Assembly: GCF_008001035.1 (NCBI RefSeq)
Contig: NZ_CP042856.1
Coordinates: forward strand, 2,542,001-2,606,000
Direction: 5' to 3'
DNA from: Salinibacterium sp. dk2585
Lineage (GTDB): Bacteria > Actinomycetota > Actinomycetes > Actinomycetales > Microbacteriaceae
DNA length: 64,000 bases
Of this stretch, positions 1 to 9,214 are shown in pieces. The first letter of the stretch is position 1, and each line of letters starts with the position of its first letter. Under the pieces are notes generated by a model, which worked only from the letters and a program-made list of their open reading frames with translations, ran no database searches and had not been told where the DNA came from. A program made the translations under genes and the position numbers.

Positions 1-456
1 GACGGCATCCGTCGCAAGGTCGATGCGCGGGCCGTTGACCTGCCCGAGATAGAGTTCGCTCACTCCGCCCGGGTGGATGATCGACACCTCGATCTCGAAG
101 GCGCCCGCACCGTTGCGGAGGGTCTCGACCTCGCTCGCGGTCGAATACGGCTTGTCGCCCACGCCGGGAAGCATCCCGGGGCCGACGTCTCCTTGGCCGA
201 GGGGACGCGAGAGGCGCCAGTACCCCGTCTCGGCGGTGAGGACGGAGGGCTGCTCCCCCTCATCGAGGAGCCACACGGAAGAGCTGTAGTTGAGGTAGGA
301 CGTGCCGTCGTGGCTGAAGCTCATGCGCTGGCCGAACTCGAACTCCCTGACGTCACCGTCGACGGGGTAGGAGATGACCCCGGTGCCTTCCCAGACGCCG
401 AGCAGCCAGGAGAGAGGCACCAGCTCGGAGGGGAGCGAGGCGTCGAGTTCGATCAT
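1..456 (-). CDS. Nitrobindin-like FABP-fold heme-binding protein (C-terminus cut by window)
   Basis: The 152 visible residues start MIELDASLPSEL and carry GVWEGTG at about residues 21-27, the G-x-W-x-G-x-G signature of the nitrobindin / THAP4-like beta-barrel family (formerly DUF1794). Members bind ferric heme and react with NO or peroxynitrite; that role is family knowledge. GGGAGG lies 8 bases before the ATG. The full family length is about 160-200 residues, so only the end is missing past base 1. Confidence 0.8.
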   Translation of the reverse strand, partial: MIELDASLPSELVPLSWLLGVWEGTGVISYPVDGDVREFEFGQRMSFSHDGTSYLNYSSSVWLLDEGEQPSVLTAETGYWRLSRPLGQGDVGPGMLPGVGDKPYSTASEVETLRNGAGAFEIEVSIIHPGGVSELYLGQVNGPRIDLATDAV

Positions 457-508
457 TCGGGCACCTCCCGTGGCGATGCGATCGGATGCAGCGTGCTGCG
501 ACCCCGGC

Positions 509-619
509 TTAGCGCTGGCCGCGGAAGAGGTTGTACAGCACCACCGCGGAGACTCCGCCGATGGCCAGCAGGGCGAGGATCAGCAGTCCGACGTAGAAGA
601 GTTCGAGTGCAAGGAGCAT
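509..619 (-). CDS. 36-residue single-span membrane protein
   Basis: The sequence reads MLLALELFYVGLL... and ends NLFRGQR. Residues 5-31 are one hydrophobic segment followed by a basic tail, so a small inner-membrane protein with the C-terminus inside is likely. It lies between the nitrobindin-like gene and the next minus-strand membrane gene, 9 bases after the latter's stop, suggesting one transcript. No family is recognised. Its position and clean membrane topology favour a real gene, but it is short. Confidence 0.5.
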   Translation of the reverse strand: MLLALELFYVGLLILALLAIGGVSAVVLYNLFRGQR

Positions 620-628
620 GCGGCGATT

Positions 629-928
629 CTACCCCTCCGCCGAGGCGACGAGGGCGAGCACCCCGGTCGCCACTGCGAGGATCACGACGGAGCCCCCCAG
701 GCTCGTCATGAGGCGATTGACGAAGCCCACCTTGCTGTCGAGCGCGAGCTGCAGGCAGAACGAGAGGATGGTCGCGGCTGCGAGCACGATCGGGAACCAC
801 TGGAGCCGAGCATCCGGAGCAACGAACACGACCGTGATGACGGCGCCCACCACGACGAAAAGCCACACCGCCGCAACGCTCAGCCGCGCCGTGGAGCGGT
901 TCGGTGCCGTGTTCTCGTCGACCGTCAT
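629..928 (-). CDS. 99-residue three-span membrane protein
   Basis: Starting at MTVDENTAPN, the protein has hydrophobic segments at about residues 17-36, 44-63 and 78-96, giving a small three-span membrane protein. Longer in-frame starts exist, but this ATG gives a plausible hydrophilic N-terminus of about 15 residues and leaves room for the divergent glnR promoter. I do not recognise a named family. It probably belongs to the minus-strand unit with the 36-residue protein and the nitrobindin-like gene. Confidence 0.7.
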   Translation of the reverse strand: MTVDENTAPNRSTARLSVAAVWLFVVVGAVITVVFVAPDARLQWFPIVLAAATILSFCLQLALDSKVGFVNRLMTSLGGSVVILAVATGVLALVASAEG

Positions 929-999
929 GCCCCAATCCTGCCTGATGTCCCCGAAAACGCCCCGACGCGGCCTAGACATCGACGGCTCCGTGGTCTGGA

Positions 1000-1024
1000 T
1001 AGACTTGCTCCAAAATTTTGGAGG
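1000..1024 (+). promoter_or_regulatory. glnR promoter -10 and palindrome overlapping the Shine-Dalgarno
   Basis: TAGACT at 1000-1005 is a good -10 hexamer. Immediately downstream, 1008-1023 is a perfect 16-bp palindrome CTCCAAAATTTTGGAG whose right arm supplies the GGAGG (1020-1024) that sits 5 bases before the TTG start. The palindrome could be an operator at the transcription start or could sequester the ribosome site if transcribed. No clear -35 is visible. Confidence 0.5.
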
Positions 1025-1029
1025 CCCCG

Positions 1030-1692
1030 TTGGCGCAGCTGTTGATACTGACTCCGGCAGTCGACAGCGAGGTGCTGCCATCCCTGGCCCTCCTCAGTCA
1101 CCGGGTGCGGCAGGTGCCCGCCACCTCATCGCAGTTGGTCAACACGCCGAGCTGTGACCTCATGATGGTCGATGCGCGCAAGGACCTCGCCGCCGCCAAG
1201 GCACTCTGCAAGATCCTTGGCAACACGGGAGTCTCCGTTCCCGTGATCGCCATCGTCACGGAGGGCGGGCTCACCGCCGTGACGCCCGAGTGGAACGTGG
1301 CCGACGTCGTGCTCGTTGATGCCGGCCCTGCTGAGGTGGACGCACGCATCCGCCTGGCCATCGGTCGCTCCTCGGCGGATTCCTCGAACCGCAAGATCCA
1401 GGCATCCGGTGTCGTGATCGACGAGGTGAGCTACTCGGCCAAGGTGCAGGGCAAGCCCCTCGACCTCACGTTCAAGGAGTTCGAGCTGCTGCGCTTCCTC
1501 GCGAGCCACCCATCCCGCGTGTTCACCCGCGAACAGTTGCTGAGCGAGGTGTGGGGCTACGACTACTTCGGCGGCACGCGCACGGTCGACGTGCACGTGC
1601 GTCGCCTTCGCGCGAAGCTCGGCGACCTCGAATCGCTCATCGGCACGGTGCGCAATGTCGGCTACCGGTTCACGGGACACGATGACGCCTGA
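1030..1692 (+). CDS. glnR: GlnR-like OmpR-family nitrogen regulator
   Basis: A 220-residue orphan response regulator of the actinobacterial GlnR type: N-terminal atypical receiver ([11 protein letters not shown]48 in [17 protein letters not shown]) and a C-terminal winged helix from about residue 120 with [10 protein letters not shown] and [14 protein letters not shown]. GlnR activates or represses ammonium-assimilation genes and works as a dimer without a dedicated kinase; this is family knowledge. TTG at 1030 is chosen because GGAGG at 1020-1024 gives ideal spacing; the in-frame TTG at 1018 lacks that. The next gene, mshD, overlaps by 11 bases, the same order as in mycobacteria. Confidence 0.85.
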   Translation: MAQLLILTPAVDSEVLPSLALLSHRVRQVPATSSQLVNTPSCDLMMVDARKDLAAAKALCKILGNTGVSVPVIAIVTEGGLTAVTPEWNVADVVLVDAGPAEVDARIRLAIGRSSADSSNRKIQASGVVIDEVSYSAKVQGKPLDLTFKEFELLRFLASHPSRVFTREQLLSEVWGYDYFGGTRTVDVHVRRLRAKLGDLESLIGTVRNVGYRFTGHDDA

Positions 1693-2506
1693 GCAGCTTC
1701 CCCAGTGGTTGCGCGCGCTCGCGACCCGCGCGGCCGAGGTCGACGGCCAACCGCCTTTCTCCGACCAGACCTGGGTGGAACTGCGCGACGGGCGCCGCGA
1801 ACTGCTCGCGACGGGTGAGGACGCCGCAGCGGCCGTGCGGCCCGGAACCCCCGGCGAGCTCGAACTGGTCGTGCACCCCGATGCCAGGGGCCGCGGCCTC
1901 GGCGGCGGCCTCCTCGAGCGGGTGCTCGGCGAGCACCCCGACGTGCTCGCGTGGGCACACGGCGACCACCCCGCATCGAGGGCCCTCGCTGCGCGCACGG
2001 GCTTCGAGCCCATTCGCGAGCTCCTGCAGCTGCGCCGCGACATCGCCGACCACGAGCCCGCCGCGAACGCGCTCGACGGATTCACCGCCTTCCGGCCGGG
2101 CAGCGACGACGCCGACTGGCTCGCGCTCAACGCTGCGGCCTTCGCAGGCCACCCCGAGCAGGGCTCCCTCACCCAGGTCGACCTGGACGAGCGGATGTCG
2201 GAACCGTGGTTCGACGCGGGCGACTTCCTGCTCCTCCGTGACGCCGACGGGCTCGCGGCCTTCGTCTGGATGAAGATCGAAGGCGGCATCGGGGAGTTCT
2301 ACGTCGTCGGAGTGGACCCGTCCCGCCAGGGCGGCGGCCTCGGACGGAGACTCGTCGAGGCGGGGCTCGCGCGACTCGTGAGCCGCGGCATCCGCACCGC
2401 CTCGCTCTACGTCGATGCCGACAACACGGCGGCCGTGCGCCTGTACCGCTCCTACGGATTCGGCGACCACACGATCGACGTGCAGTACCGGCGCAAGGGT
2501 CGTTAA
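1682..2506 (+). CDS. mshD: Mycothiol synthase MshD
   Basis: A 274-residue protein made of two GNAT acetyltransferase folds, with acetyl-CoA-binding loops [12 protein letters not shown] in the first half and [13 protein letters not shown] in the second. MshD acetylates Cys-GlcN-Ins in the last step of making mycothiol, the actinobacterial redox thiol. The GxLHxL-type end motif [19 protein letters not shown] also fits. The ATG at 1682 overlaps the glnR reading frame, indicating translational coupling. Location directly after glnR supports MshD over a generic tandem GNAT protein. Confidence 0.85.
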   Translation: MTPEQLPQWLRALATRAAEVDGQPPFSDQTWVELRDGRRELLATGEDAAAAVRPGTPGELELVVHPDARGRGLGGGLLERVLGEHPDVLAWAHGDHPASRALAARTGFEPIRELLQLRRDIADHEPAANALDGFTAFRPGSDDADWLALNAAAFAGHPEQGSLTQVDLDERMSEPWFDAGDFLLLRDADGLAAFVWMKIEGGIGEFYVVGVDPSRQGGGLGRRLVEAGLARLVSRGIRTASLYVDADNTAAVRLYRSYGFGDHTIDVQYRRKGR

Positions 2507-2540
2507 CCCACAGTCAAGGTCGCGGTGCCAAGATTGGCCG

Positions 2541-4721
2541 ATGGACGCCGAACGCATCATTGATGACACGGGGCTCGCGACCGACAGTCTTGACGACGAC
2601 TACGACGCGGTCGGCTGGGTCGACGACGGCACGCTGCCCGCCGACCGCTACCTCGACCGCGAGCTGAGTTGGCTTGCGTTCAACAAGCGGGTGCTCGAAC
2701 TCGCGGAGGACCCGACGCTGCCCCTGCTCGAGCGCGTCAACTTCCTCGCGATCTTCGCGAGCAACCTCGACGAGTTCTTCATGGTGCGCGTCGCGGGGCT
2801 GAAGCGCCGCATCGCCACTGGCATCGCCGTGCCGACCAACGTGGGCCGCTCGCCCAACGATGTGCTCGCCGACATCAGCGCCAAGGCGCACGAACTGCAG
2901 GAGCGGCACGCCCACGTGTTCCGCGAGATCGTGAAGCCGGCGCTCGACGAGGCCGGCATCCACATCGAGGGCTGGGCCGACCTCGACGAGGACGACCGCG
3001 AACGCGTCGACGAGATCTTCTCCAGCCAGATCTTTCCCGTGCTCATGCCGCTCGCGGTCGACCCCGCGCATCCGTTCCCCTACATTTCGGGGCTCTCGCT
3101 CAACCTCTCGGTGAGGGTGCGCAACCCCAAGACGCGCAAGGAACAGTTCGCACGCATCAAGGTGCCGACGATCCTGCCGCGCTTCGTGCAGCTGCCGGAC
3201 GATGAGCGCGGGCTGCTGCGTTTCATCCCCCTCGAAGACCTCATCTCGAACCACCTCGGGGAGCTCTTCCCCGGCATGGAGATCCTCGACCACCACGAGT
3301 TCCGGGTCACCCGCAACGAGGATGTCGAGATCGACGAGGACGAGTCGGAGAACCTCATCCAGAGCCTCGAGCGGGAGCTCCTGCGCCGCCGCTTCGGGCC
3401 GCCCATCCGGCTCGAGATCACCGACGACATGGACGACCGCACGCTCGACCTGCTCGTGCGCGAGCTGGGTGTCACCCAGCAGGAGGTCTACCGGCTGCCC
3501 GCGCCGCTCGACCTCGGGGGGCTCTTCGAGGTCTTCAAGATCAACCGGCCCTCGCTCAAGTACCGCAAGCACGTGCCGGCGACAAGCCCCGCCCTCATGC
3601 CAGCGGAGCCGGGCGCCAAGCCCAACATCTTCGCCTCCATCAGCCGCGGCGACATCCTCGTGCACCACCCCTACGAGTCCTTCGGCACGAGCGTGCAGGC
3701 CTTCCTCGAGCAGGCGGCATCCGATCCCGCCGTGCTCGCGATCAAGCAGACCCTCTACCGCACGAGCGGCGACAGCCCCATCGTGGAGGCGCTGATCGAC
3801 GCGGCCGAGGCCGGCAAGGCCGTGCTCGCGCTCGTCGAAATCAAGGCCCGATTCGACGAGCAGGCCAACATCGAGTGGGCACGCAAGCTCGAGAAGGCGG
3901 GAGTGCACGTCGTCTACGGGCTCGTGGGCCTCAAGACGCACTGCAAGCTCGCGCTCGTCGTGCGACAGGAGAAGGACGGCAGCCTCCGCAACTACAGCCA
4001 CGTCGGCACGGGCAACTACAACCCCAAGACGAGCCGCGTCTATGAAGACCTCGGCCTCTTCACGGCCGACCCCGTCGTGGGCCGCGACCTCACGCGACTC
4101 TTCAACGAGCTCTCGGGCTACGCGATCGAGAAGAAGTTCAAGCGCCTCCTCGTCGCACCGCTGCACCTGCGCAAGGGACTCATCAAGCGCATCAACACCG
4201 AGCGGGACAACGCGATCGCGGGCAAGCCCAGCGGCATCCGCATCAAACTGAACTCGATAGTCGACGAGCAGGTCATCGACGCGCTCTACCGCGCGAGCCA
4301 GGCCGGGGTGCCGGTCGACCTCGTCATCCGCGGCATCTGCGCCATCCGCCCTGGGGTGCCGGGACTCAGCGAGACGATCAGGGTGCGTTCGATCCTGGGC
4401 CGCTACCTCGAGCACTCCCGCGTCTTCTGGTTCGAGAACGGCGGCGACCCGCAGGTCTACATCGGCAGCGCCGACATGATGCACCGCAACCTCGACCGTC
4501 GCGTCGAGGCGCTCGTGCGGCTCACTGAACCCGAGCACTTCGAGCGGATCGCGACGATGTTCGACCTCGCGATGTCGGATTCGACCTCGTCCTGGCGCCT
4601 CGAGAATGACGGCTCGTGGGCGCGCCAATACGAGGGCCCCGATGGCGAGCCACTCGACGACATGCAGAATGTGATCATGGACCTCATCACTTCCCGCCGA
4701 CGCGCTGTGAGACCACGATGA
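2541..4721 (+). CDS. ppk: Polyphosphate kinase
   Basis: A 726-residue PPK1 protein, the usual length. PPK1 reversibly makes polyphosphate from ATP. The N-terminal domain starts [16 protein letters not shown], and the catalytic histidine regions are [15 protein letters not shown] (autophosphorylated His about 487) and [14 protein letters not shown] (His about 648). No strong Shine-Dalgarno precedes the ATG; AAGATT at 2530-2535 may be a -10 of a near-leaderless transcript. It ends in an ATGA overlap with the Nudix gene, matching ppk1-mutT1 pairing in mycobacteria. Confidence 0.93.
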   Translation: MDAERIIDDTGLATDSLDDDYDAVGWVDDGTLPADRYLDRELSWLAFNKRVLELAEDPTLPLLERVNFLAIFASNLDEFFMVRVAGLKRRIATGIAVPTNVGRSPNDVLADISAKAHELQERHAHVFREIVKPALDEAGIHIEGWADLDEDDRERVDEIFSSQIFPVLMPLAVDPAHPFPYISGLSLNLSVRVRNPKTRKEQFARIKVPTILPRFVQLPDDERGLLRFIPLEDLISNHLGELFPGMEILDHHEFRVTRNEDVEIDEDESENLIQSLERELLRRRFGPPIRLEITDDMDDRTLDLLVRELGVTQQEVYRLPAPLDLGGLFEVFKINRPSLKYRKHVPATSPALMPAEPGAKPNIFASISRGDILVHHPYESFGTSVQAFLEQAASDPAVLAIKQTLYRTSGDSPIVEALIDAAEAGKAVLALVEIKARFDEQANIEWARKLEKAGVHVVYGLVGLKTHCKLALVVRQEKDGSLRNYSHVGTGNYNPKTSRVYEDLGLFTADPVVGRDLTRLFNELSGYAIEKKFKRLLVAPLHLRKGLIKRINTERDNAIAGKPSGIRIKLNSIVDEQVIDALYRASQAGVPVDLVIRGICAIRPGVPGLSETIRVRSILGRYLEHSRVFWFENGGDPQVYIGSADMMHRNLDRRVEALVRLTEPEHFERIATMFDLAMSDSTSSWRLENDGSWARQYEGPDGEPLDDMQNVIMDLITSRRRAVRPR

Positions 4722-5659
4722 GCCCGGCAGGGCCCGTGCTCGCGGCCGGTGCCGTGTGCTGGCGCATCGTCAATGGCAAGATCCGCGTCGCCCTCGTGCA
4801 CCGCGAGCGGCACGGTGACGTGTCATTCCCCAAGGGCAAGGTTGACCCTGGTGAGAGCCTGCCCGAGACCGCCGTGCGGGAGATCGCCGAAGAGACCGGC
4901 CCCGAGATCTCGCTCGGCGCGCCGCTCGGCACGACCGAGTACAAGCTGCCCGGCGGGCGCGACAAGGTCGTGCACTACTGGACGGCCGAGGTCGATGAGG
5001 CCACCCACGCGGCATCCGCCTTCGTGCCCAACGACGAGATCGAACACCTCGAATGGCTCTCGGTCAAGAAGGCACGCAAGGCACTCAGCTACGCACACGA
5101 CCGCGATGTGCTCGACCGCTTCGCGGCGCGGGTCGACAACGACACACTCCGCACCTTCGCGATCATCGCCCTCCGCCACGGCAAGGCGATGCCCCAACAC
5201 CAGTTCGATGGCCCGGATGCCAAGCGGCCGCTCCTCCCGCAGGGCAGGCAGGACTCGGATGTCGCGGCCAGGGGCATCGCCGCATACGCCCCCGAGAAGC
5301 TGATCACGAGCAACGCCGTGCGCTGCCGCCAGACCATCGCCCCACTCGCCGAACTCACGGGACTCAAGGCCAAGAAGACGTCCAAGATCAGCCAGGACGC
5401 CTGGGAGAGCGGCGAGGCCGAAGTCGAGAAGGTCGTGGCCAAGCGGCTCCGCAAGGGTGTGACGGCGGTGCTCTGCAGCCACGGGCCCGTGCTGCCGGAG
5501 ATCATCGAGCAGGCGGCACGGCTCACGAACTCGCCCGTCGACCGCTCAGTGCGGGCATCCGCGATGCTCGACACGGGTGCGTTCGCGGTGCTGCACTTCG
5601 CGAAGGAGCGGCCGCAAGCGGGCATCATCGCGATCGAGGTGCACTCGCCCGGTCGCTGA
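4718..5659 (+). CDS. mutT1: MutT1-like Nudix hydrolase with histidine phosphatase domain
   Basis: A 313-residue two-domain protein. Residues 40-62 hold a complete Nudix box (G-x5-E-x7-REIAEETG), and the C-terminal half has the histidine-phosphatase LRHGKA motif (His about 154). This is the architecture of mycobacterial MutT1, which degrades 8-oxo-dGTP/8-oxo-GTP and diadenosine polyphosphates; activity here is inferred. The start codon overlaps the ppk stop (ATGA), so it is co-translated with ppk. All key Nudix residues look intact. Confidence 0.85.
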   Translation: MSPAGPVLAAGAVCWRIVNGKIRVALVHRERHGDVSFPKGKVDPGESLPETAVREIAEETGPEISLGAPLGTTEYKLPGGRDKVVHYWTAEVDEATHAASAFVPNDEIEHLEWLSVKKARKALSYAHDRDVLDRFAARVDNDTLRTFAIIALRHGKAMPQHQFDGPDAKRPLLPQGRQDSDVAARGIAAYAPEKLITSNAVRCRQTIAPLAELTGLKAKKTSKISQDAWESGEAEVEKVVAKRLRKGVTAVLCSHGPVLPEIIEQAARLTNSPVDRSVRASAMLDTGAFAVLHFAKERPQAGIIAIEVHSPGR

Positions 5660-5707
5660 GTCGCTGGGAGTTCCCCGAGATCGTGCCCAGAGCCGCTTCG
5701 CGATCCC

Positions 5708-5720
5708 TAGCCTCGTCGCC
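5708..5720 (+). promoter_or_regulatory. Leaderless -10 for VOC gene
   Basis: TAGCCT at 5708-5713 is followed by 7 bases and then the ATG at 5721. There is no Shine-Dalgarno in the gap, so transcription likely starts at or next to the start codon. Confidence 0.5.
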
Positions 5721-6617
5721 ATGAACGAGCCCCGACTCTCCCCGTGCCTGTGGTTCCGCACCGAAGCGGATGCTGCGGCCCAGTTCTACACGTCAACGCT
5801 CGGCGGCAGCATCCTGCGCCGCAGCTACTATCCCGACGCCGAGAATGTGGGCGGCTACGCCCCCGGCGACCTGCTCACGGTGGACTTCTCGATCGGCGGC
5901 CTCGAGTTCACGGCGCTCAACGGCGGCCCGGAGTTCAGGCCGAACCCGAGCGTCTCCTTCATGGTCGAAGTCGAGGACGCCGATGCGGTCGACCGCATCG
6001 CGGCGAGACTGCTCGATGGCGGCGAAGCACTCATGCCGGTCGACACCTACCCGTGGAGCACGCGCTACGGCTGGGTGCAGGACCGCTTCGGCATCTCGTG
6101 GCAGCTCATGGCGACGGGGCAACCCCGCACCACGATCATGCCAACGCTGCTCTTCTCGGGTGACTCCGCGGGACGGGCCAGCGAGGCACTCGAACACTAC
6201 TCGCAGATCTTCGACACGACGGCCGAGAACGTGAGCCGTTACGGGCCAGAGGAGGGCGAGCGCGAGGGGTGGATCGGGCACGCGTCGCTCGCGCTCCTCG
6301 GTGCCCGTCTCGCGGTGACCGACGGCGACACCGGCCACGGGCATCCCTTCAGCGAGGCCATCTCGCTGCAGGTGCTCTGTGACACACAAGAGCAGATCGA
6401 CCGGTACTGGGATGCGCTCACGGCCAAGGGCGGGCGCGAGTCGCAGTGCGGCTGGCTCGTCGACCGCTTCGGCGTTTCGTGGCAGGTCTCGCCCGCCGTC
6501 ATGGCGGGGTGGCTCGCGAGCGACGATGGCGCCGGGCGGGCTCGGGCCTTCCGCGCGATGATGCAGATGCGCAAGCTCGACCTGCCCTCGCTTGAGGCGG
6601 CCTACCGGGGCGAATGA
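5721..6617 (+). CDS. Tandem VOC-domain protein (PhnB-like)
   Basis: A 298-residue protein with two vicinal-oxygen-chelate modules (about residues 5-130 and 138-265). Each has the PhnB/3-demethylubiquinone-methyltransferase-like layout: SPCLWFRTEADAAAQFYTS at the start of the first, and paired Y-GWVQDRFGISWQL / CGWLVDRFGVSWQV ends. The substrate is unknown; such proteins often bind metals or act in resistance or isomerisation. It stands alone between the mutT1-like gene and pstS, with an apparent leaderless promoter. Confidence 0.75.
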   Translation: MNEPRLSPCLWFRTEADAAAQFYTSTLGGSILRRSYYPDAENVGGYAPGDLLTVDFSIGGLEFTALNGGPEFRPNPSVSFMVEVEDADAVDRIAARLLDGGEALMPVDTYPWSTRYGWVQDRFGISWQLMATGQPRTTIMPTLLFSGDSAGRASEALEHYSQIFDTTAENVSRYGPEEGEREGWIGHASLALLGARLAVTDGDTGHGHPFSEAISLQVLCDTQEQIDRYWDALTAKGGRESQCGWLVDRFGVSWQVSPAVMAGWLASDDGAGRARAFRAMMQMRKLDLPSLEAAYRGE

Positions 6618-6655
6618 ACGCAGGGTGACCGCACGCAGCGCGCGGGTGAATTGGT

Positions 6656-6667
6656 TAGCCTGTGCAG
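6656..6667 (+). promoter_or_regulatory. Leaderless -10 for first pstS
   Basis: TAGCCT (6656-6661) lies 6 bases before the GTG at 6668. This spacing suggests a leaderless mRNA and favours GTG 6668 over the in-frame GTG at 6662. Confidence 0.45.
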
Positions 6668-7771
6668 GTGACTTTCGACGGCCGCCCCACCGCCCTCCGC
6701 AGACGAGTACTCGCCACCGCCGGCGCGATCACCGTGACCCTCCTGCTTGCGTCATGCGCCGTCAACGAGCAGCCGCCCGGCGCTGACGTCGGTGGCTACC
6801 GCGGCATCATCGTGGGGGGAGGTTCCAGCGCGCAGCAGGCGGCGCAGGAGGCCTGGGTCGTCGGATTCCAGACCGACAACCCCGCCGCGACGGTCGAGTA
6901 CGACCCGGCCGGCTCGGGTGCCGGCCGCGAGATGTTCATCGCCGGTGGGGCAGCATTCGCCGGTTCCGACCGTGCCTTCGAACTCGAGGAACTCAAGGAG
7001 GAGGAGTTCGTCGCCTGCGAGCCGGGCTCCGGCATCATCGAGCTGCCCGCCTACATCTCCCCCATCGCCCTCGCCTTCAAGCTCGACGGCGTCTCGTCAC
7101 TCAACCTCGACCCCGACACGATCGCCCGCATCTTCACGGGGGAGATCACCCGCTGGAACGACCCCGCGATCGCCGAGCACAACCCGGACGTCGACCTGCC
7201 CGATCAGACCATCACGGCGATCCACCGCTCCGACGACTCGGGCGTGACCGAGAACTTCACGGAATACCTCGCGGCCGTGGCATCCGAAGCCTGGCCCTAC
7301 GAGCCCAGTGGCGTGTGGCCGCTCGAGGGCGAAGCCGCCCAGGGCACCTCTGGCGTCGTGAGCGCGCTCAACAACAGTTCCGGCACGATCGGCTACATCG
7401 ATGCTTCCCGTGTCGGTGACCTCGGGGTCGTTGCGGTCGGCGTCGGCAGCGAGTTCGTGCCCTACTCCTCCGAGGCGGCCGCCGCCATCATCGATGCCTC
7501 GCCCATCGGCGAGGGCCGTGCGCCAGGCGACCTCGCGGTCGAGATCGACCGCACCTCGACCGAGCGCGGCGTCTACCCGATCGTGCTCATCAGCTACCTG
7601 ATCGGCTGCGAGGACTACGTCAACGACGATCACGCCGAACTCGTGCGCGCCTACTTCGAGCACGCCATCAGCCCCGAGGGGCAGCAGGACGCAGCGGAGG
7701 TTGCGGGCTCGGCTCCCATCTCGGCGACGATGTCCGAGCGCGCCTCCGAGGCTGCCGCGCTCATCCACTGA
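6668..7771 (+). CDS. pstS: Phosphate-binding lipoprotein PstS (first copy)
   Basis: A 367-residue periplasmic-type binding protein. The signal peptide ends in a lipobox LLASC with the lipid-bearing Cys at about residue 30. Hallmarks of PstS follow: GGGSSAQQ, VEYDPAGSGAGREMFIAG, FAGSDRAF, IFTGEITRWNDPAI, HRSDDSGVTENF and QGTSGVVSAL, which form the phosphate pocket. It captures phosphate for the Pst ABC transporter. It is a close paralogue of the next gene, which lies immediately before pstC, but lacks an obvious PHO box. GTG 6662 is an alternative start. Confidence 0.9.
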   Translation: MTFDGRPTALRRRVLATAGAITVTLLLASCAVNEQPPGADVGGYRGIIVGGGSSAQQAAQEAWVVGFQTDNPAATVEYDPAGSGAGREMFIAGGAAFAGSDRAFELEELKEEEFVACEPGSGIIELPAYISPIALAFKLDGVSSLNLDPDTIARIFTGEITRWNDPAIAEHNPDVDLPDQTITAIHRSDDSGVTENFTEYLAAVASEAWPYEPSGVWPLEGEAAQGTSGVVSALNNSSGTIGYIDASRVGDLGVVAVGVGSEFVPYSSEAAAAIIDASPIGEGRAPGDLAVEIDRTSTERGVYPIVLISYLIGCEDYVNDDHAELVRAYFEHAISPEGQQDAAEVAGSAPISATMSERASEAAALIH

Positions 7772-7781
7772 GCCCTGCGGC

Positions 7782-7855
7782 TTGAGTGGGCCGCCAGGCG
7801 GTATCGAAACCCATCGCGAGGTTTCGATACGCGGTGGGAGCGCCTGCTCAACCCA
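7782..7855. repeat. Intergenic REP-like hairpin repeat
   Basis: An imperfect palindrome lies between the two pstS genes. The central arms GTATCGAAACC (7801-7811) and GGTTTCGATAC (7820-7830) are perfect complements around an 8-base loop. Outer arms AGGCG/CGCCT and TTGAG/CTCAA also pair. A half copy occurs at 15161-15197. This looks like a dispersed extragenic palindrome rather than a simple terminator. Confidence 0.7.
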
Positions 7856-7870
7856 CGCTGTTCGCGGCCC

Positions 7871-7892
7871 GTTCACCTCCCGTTCACCGGCT
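7871..7892 (+). promoter_or_regulatory. PHO-box-like direct repeat upstream of second pstS
   Basis: GTTCACCTCCC (7871-7881) is followed directly by GTTCACCGGCT (7882-7892), two 11-nt repeats in phase. This matches the actinobacterial PhoP PHO box, direct 11-nt units of GTTCACC type. Two weaker units, GGTCAC (7895) and GGTCAA (7904), continue downstream. It probably mediates phosphate-starvation induction of pstS2-pstC-pstA-pstB. Confidence 0.65.
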
Positions 7893-7975
7893 GTGGTCAC
7901 TCTGGTCAACAGGCATTCGTAGCGTCGCACGAGGGCCTGCACCGGGCCCACGATCACATTCCCGAAAGGAAGTCC

Positions 7976-9079
7976 GTGAACATCACGCGCAACGTCAAGC
8001 GGTGGGGCAGCCTCGCCGCCATCGCCATCGCAGGCTCCGTTGTTCTCACCTCGTGCGCTGCAAACGAGGGCACTACCGCTGGTGCCGAGTCCGACAGCGG
8101 TCTCTCCGGCACGATCGTCGGCGGCGGTGCCTCCTCGCAGGGCGTGGCCCAGGAGGCCTGGGTCGCAGCCTTCCAGACTGCCAACCCCGACGTGACGGTC
8201 GAGTACGACCCGACCGGTTCCGGCACGGGGCGCGACAACTTCATCGCGGGCGCCAACTGGTTCACCGGTTCCGACCGCGCATTCAAGGATGACGAGCTGG
8301 CGGAGGACAACTTCGCGGGCTGCGTGCCGGGCACGCCCATCGTGGAGATCCCGGCCTACATCTCCCCCATCGCCGTCATCTTCAACCTTGACGGCATCGA
8401 CAGCCTCAACATGGACGCCGCGACCATCGCGGGCGTGCTGAAGGGCGACATCACCAACTGGAACGACCCGGCGATCGCCTCACAGAACGAGGGCGTCGAG
8501 CTTCCCGACCTCGCCATCACGGCCGTGCACCGCTCCGACGAGTCGGGCACGACGGAGAACCTCGCCGAGTACCTCGCGGCCGCGGCTCCCGACGTGTGGA
8601 CCGCTGAGGTCAGCGGCGACTGGGCATGGGATGGCGGCGAAGCCGCGCAGGGCACCTCCGGTGTCGTCGACGCCGTCTCCGGTGGCACCGGCACGATCGG
8701 GTACGCGGATGCTTCGCGCGCCGGTGACCTCGGAACCGTCGCCGTGCAGGTCGGCGACGAGTACGTCGAGTACTCGGCCGAGGCCGCTGCCGCGATCGTC
8801 GACGCCTCGCCGATCGTCGAGGGCCGCGACGAGGTCGACCTCGCGATCGAGCTCGACCGCACCTCCGAGGCCGAGGGTGTCTACCCGATCGTGCTCGTCA
8901 GCTACCTCATCGCGTGCTCCGAGTACGAGGAGGGCGAGCGTGCCGAGCTGGTGCAGGCCTACCTCGACTACGTGATCAGCGACGAGGGCCAGCAGGCCGC
9001 GGCTGACGCTGCCGGCACCGCGCCCATCTCCTCCTCGCTCTTCGAGAAGGCCAAGGCCGCGGTCGACAGCATCAAGTAA
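7976..9079 (+). CDS. pstS: Phosphate-binding lipoprotein PstS (second copy)
   Basis: A 367-residue PstS with lipobox VLTSC (Cys 27) and the same pocket motifs as the first copy: GGGASSQG, VEYDPTGSGTGRDNFI, FTGSDRAF, LKGDITNWNDPAI, HRSDESGTTENL and QGTSGVVDAV. GTG 7976 is preceded by AAAGGAAG at good spacing. It leads the pstSCAB order, with pstC 135 bases downstream, and has a PHO-box-like repeat about 85 bases upstream. It is therefore the phosphate-regulated binding protein of the transporter. Confidence 0.93.
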   Translation: MNITRNVKRWGSLAAIAIAGSVVLTSCAANEGTTAGAESDSGLSGTIVGGGASSQGVAQEAWVAAFQTANPDVTVEYDPTGSGTGRDNFIAGANWFTGSDRAFKDDELAEDNFAGCVPGTPIVEIPAYISPIAVIFNLDGIDSLNMDAATIAGVLKGDITNWNDPAIASQNEGVELPDLAITAVHRSDESGTTENLAEYLAAAAPDVWTAEVSGDWAWDGGEAAQGTSGVVDAVSGGTGTIGYADASRAGDLGTVAVQVGDEYVEYSAEAAAAIVDASPIVEGRDEVDLAIELDRTSEAEGVYPIVLVSYLIACSEYEEGERAELVQAYLDYVISDEGQQAAADAAGTAPISSSLFEKAKAAVDSIK

Positions 9080-9214
9080 CGACCACCACCGCAGACTGCC
9101 CGGTGCCCCTCGTGTTGTGCGAGCAGGGGGCACCGGGCAGACTGGGGATGTGACTGAGTCCACGTCCCCGCTCCACACCAACACCACCAACACCCAGCAG
9201 GGGGCCAGGACCCG

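Noticed and set aside
932-957. CCAATCC and CCGAAA resembling a SigK promoter upstream of glnR
   Set aside because: Spacing is 12 instead of 15 bases, the second box differs, and glnR has a good TAGACT -10 nearer its start.
2514-4628. 704-codon minus-strand frame over ppk
   Set aside because: Shadow of the well-supported ppk gene with no recognisable domain.
6624-6651. GGTGACC/GGTGAAT possible PHO box before the first pstS
   Set aside because: Units are 21 bases apart rather than adjacent 11-nt repeats, and on the opposite orientation.
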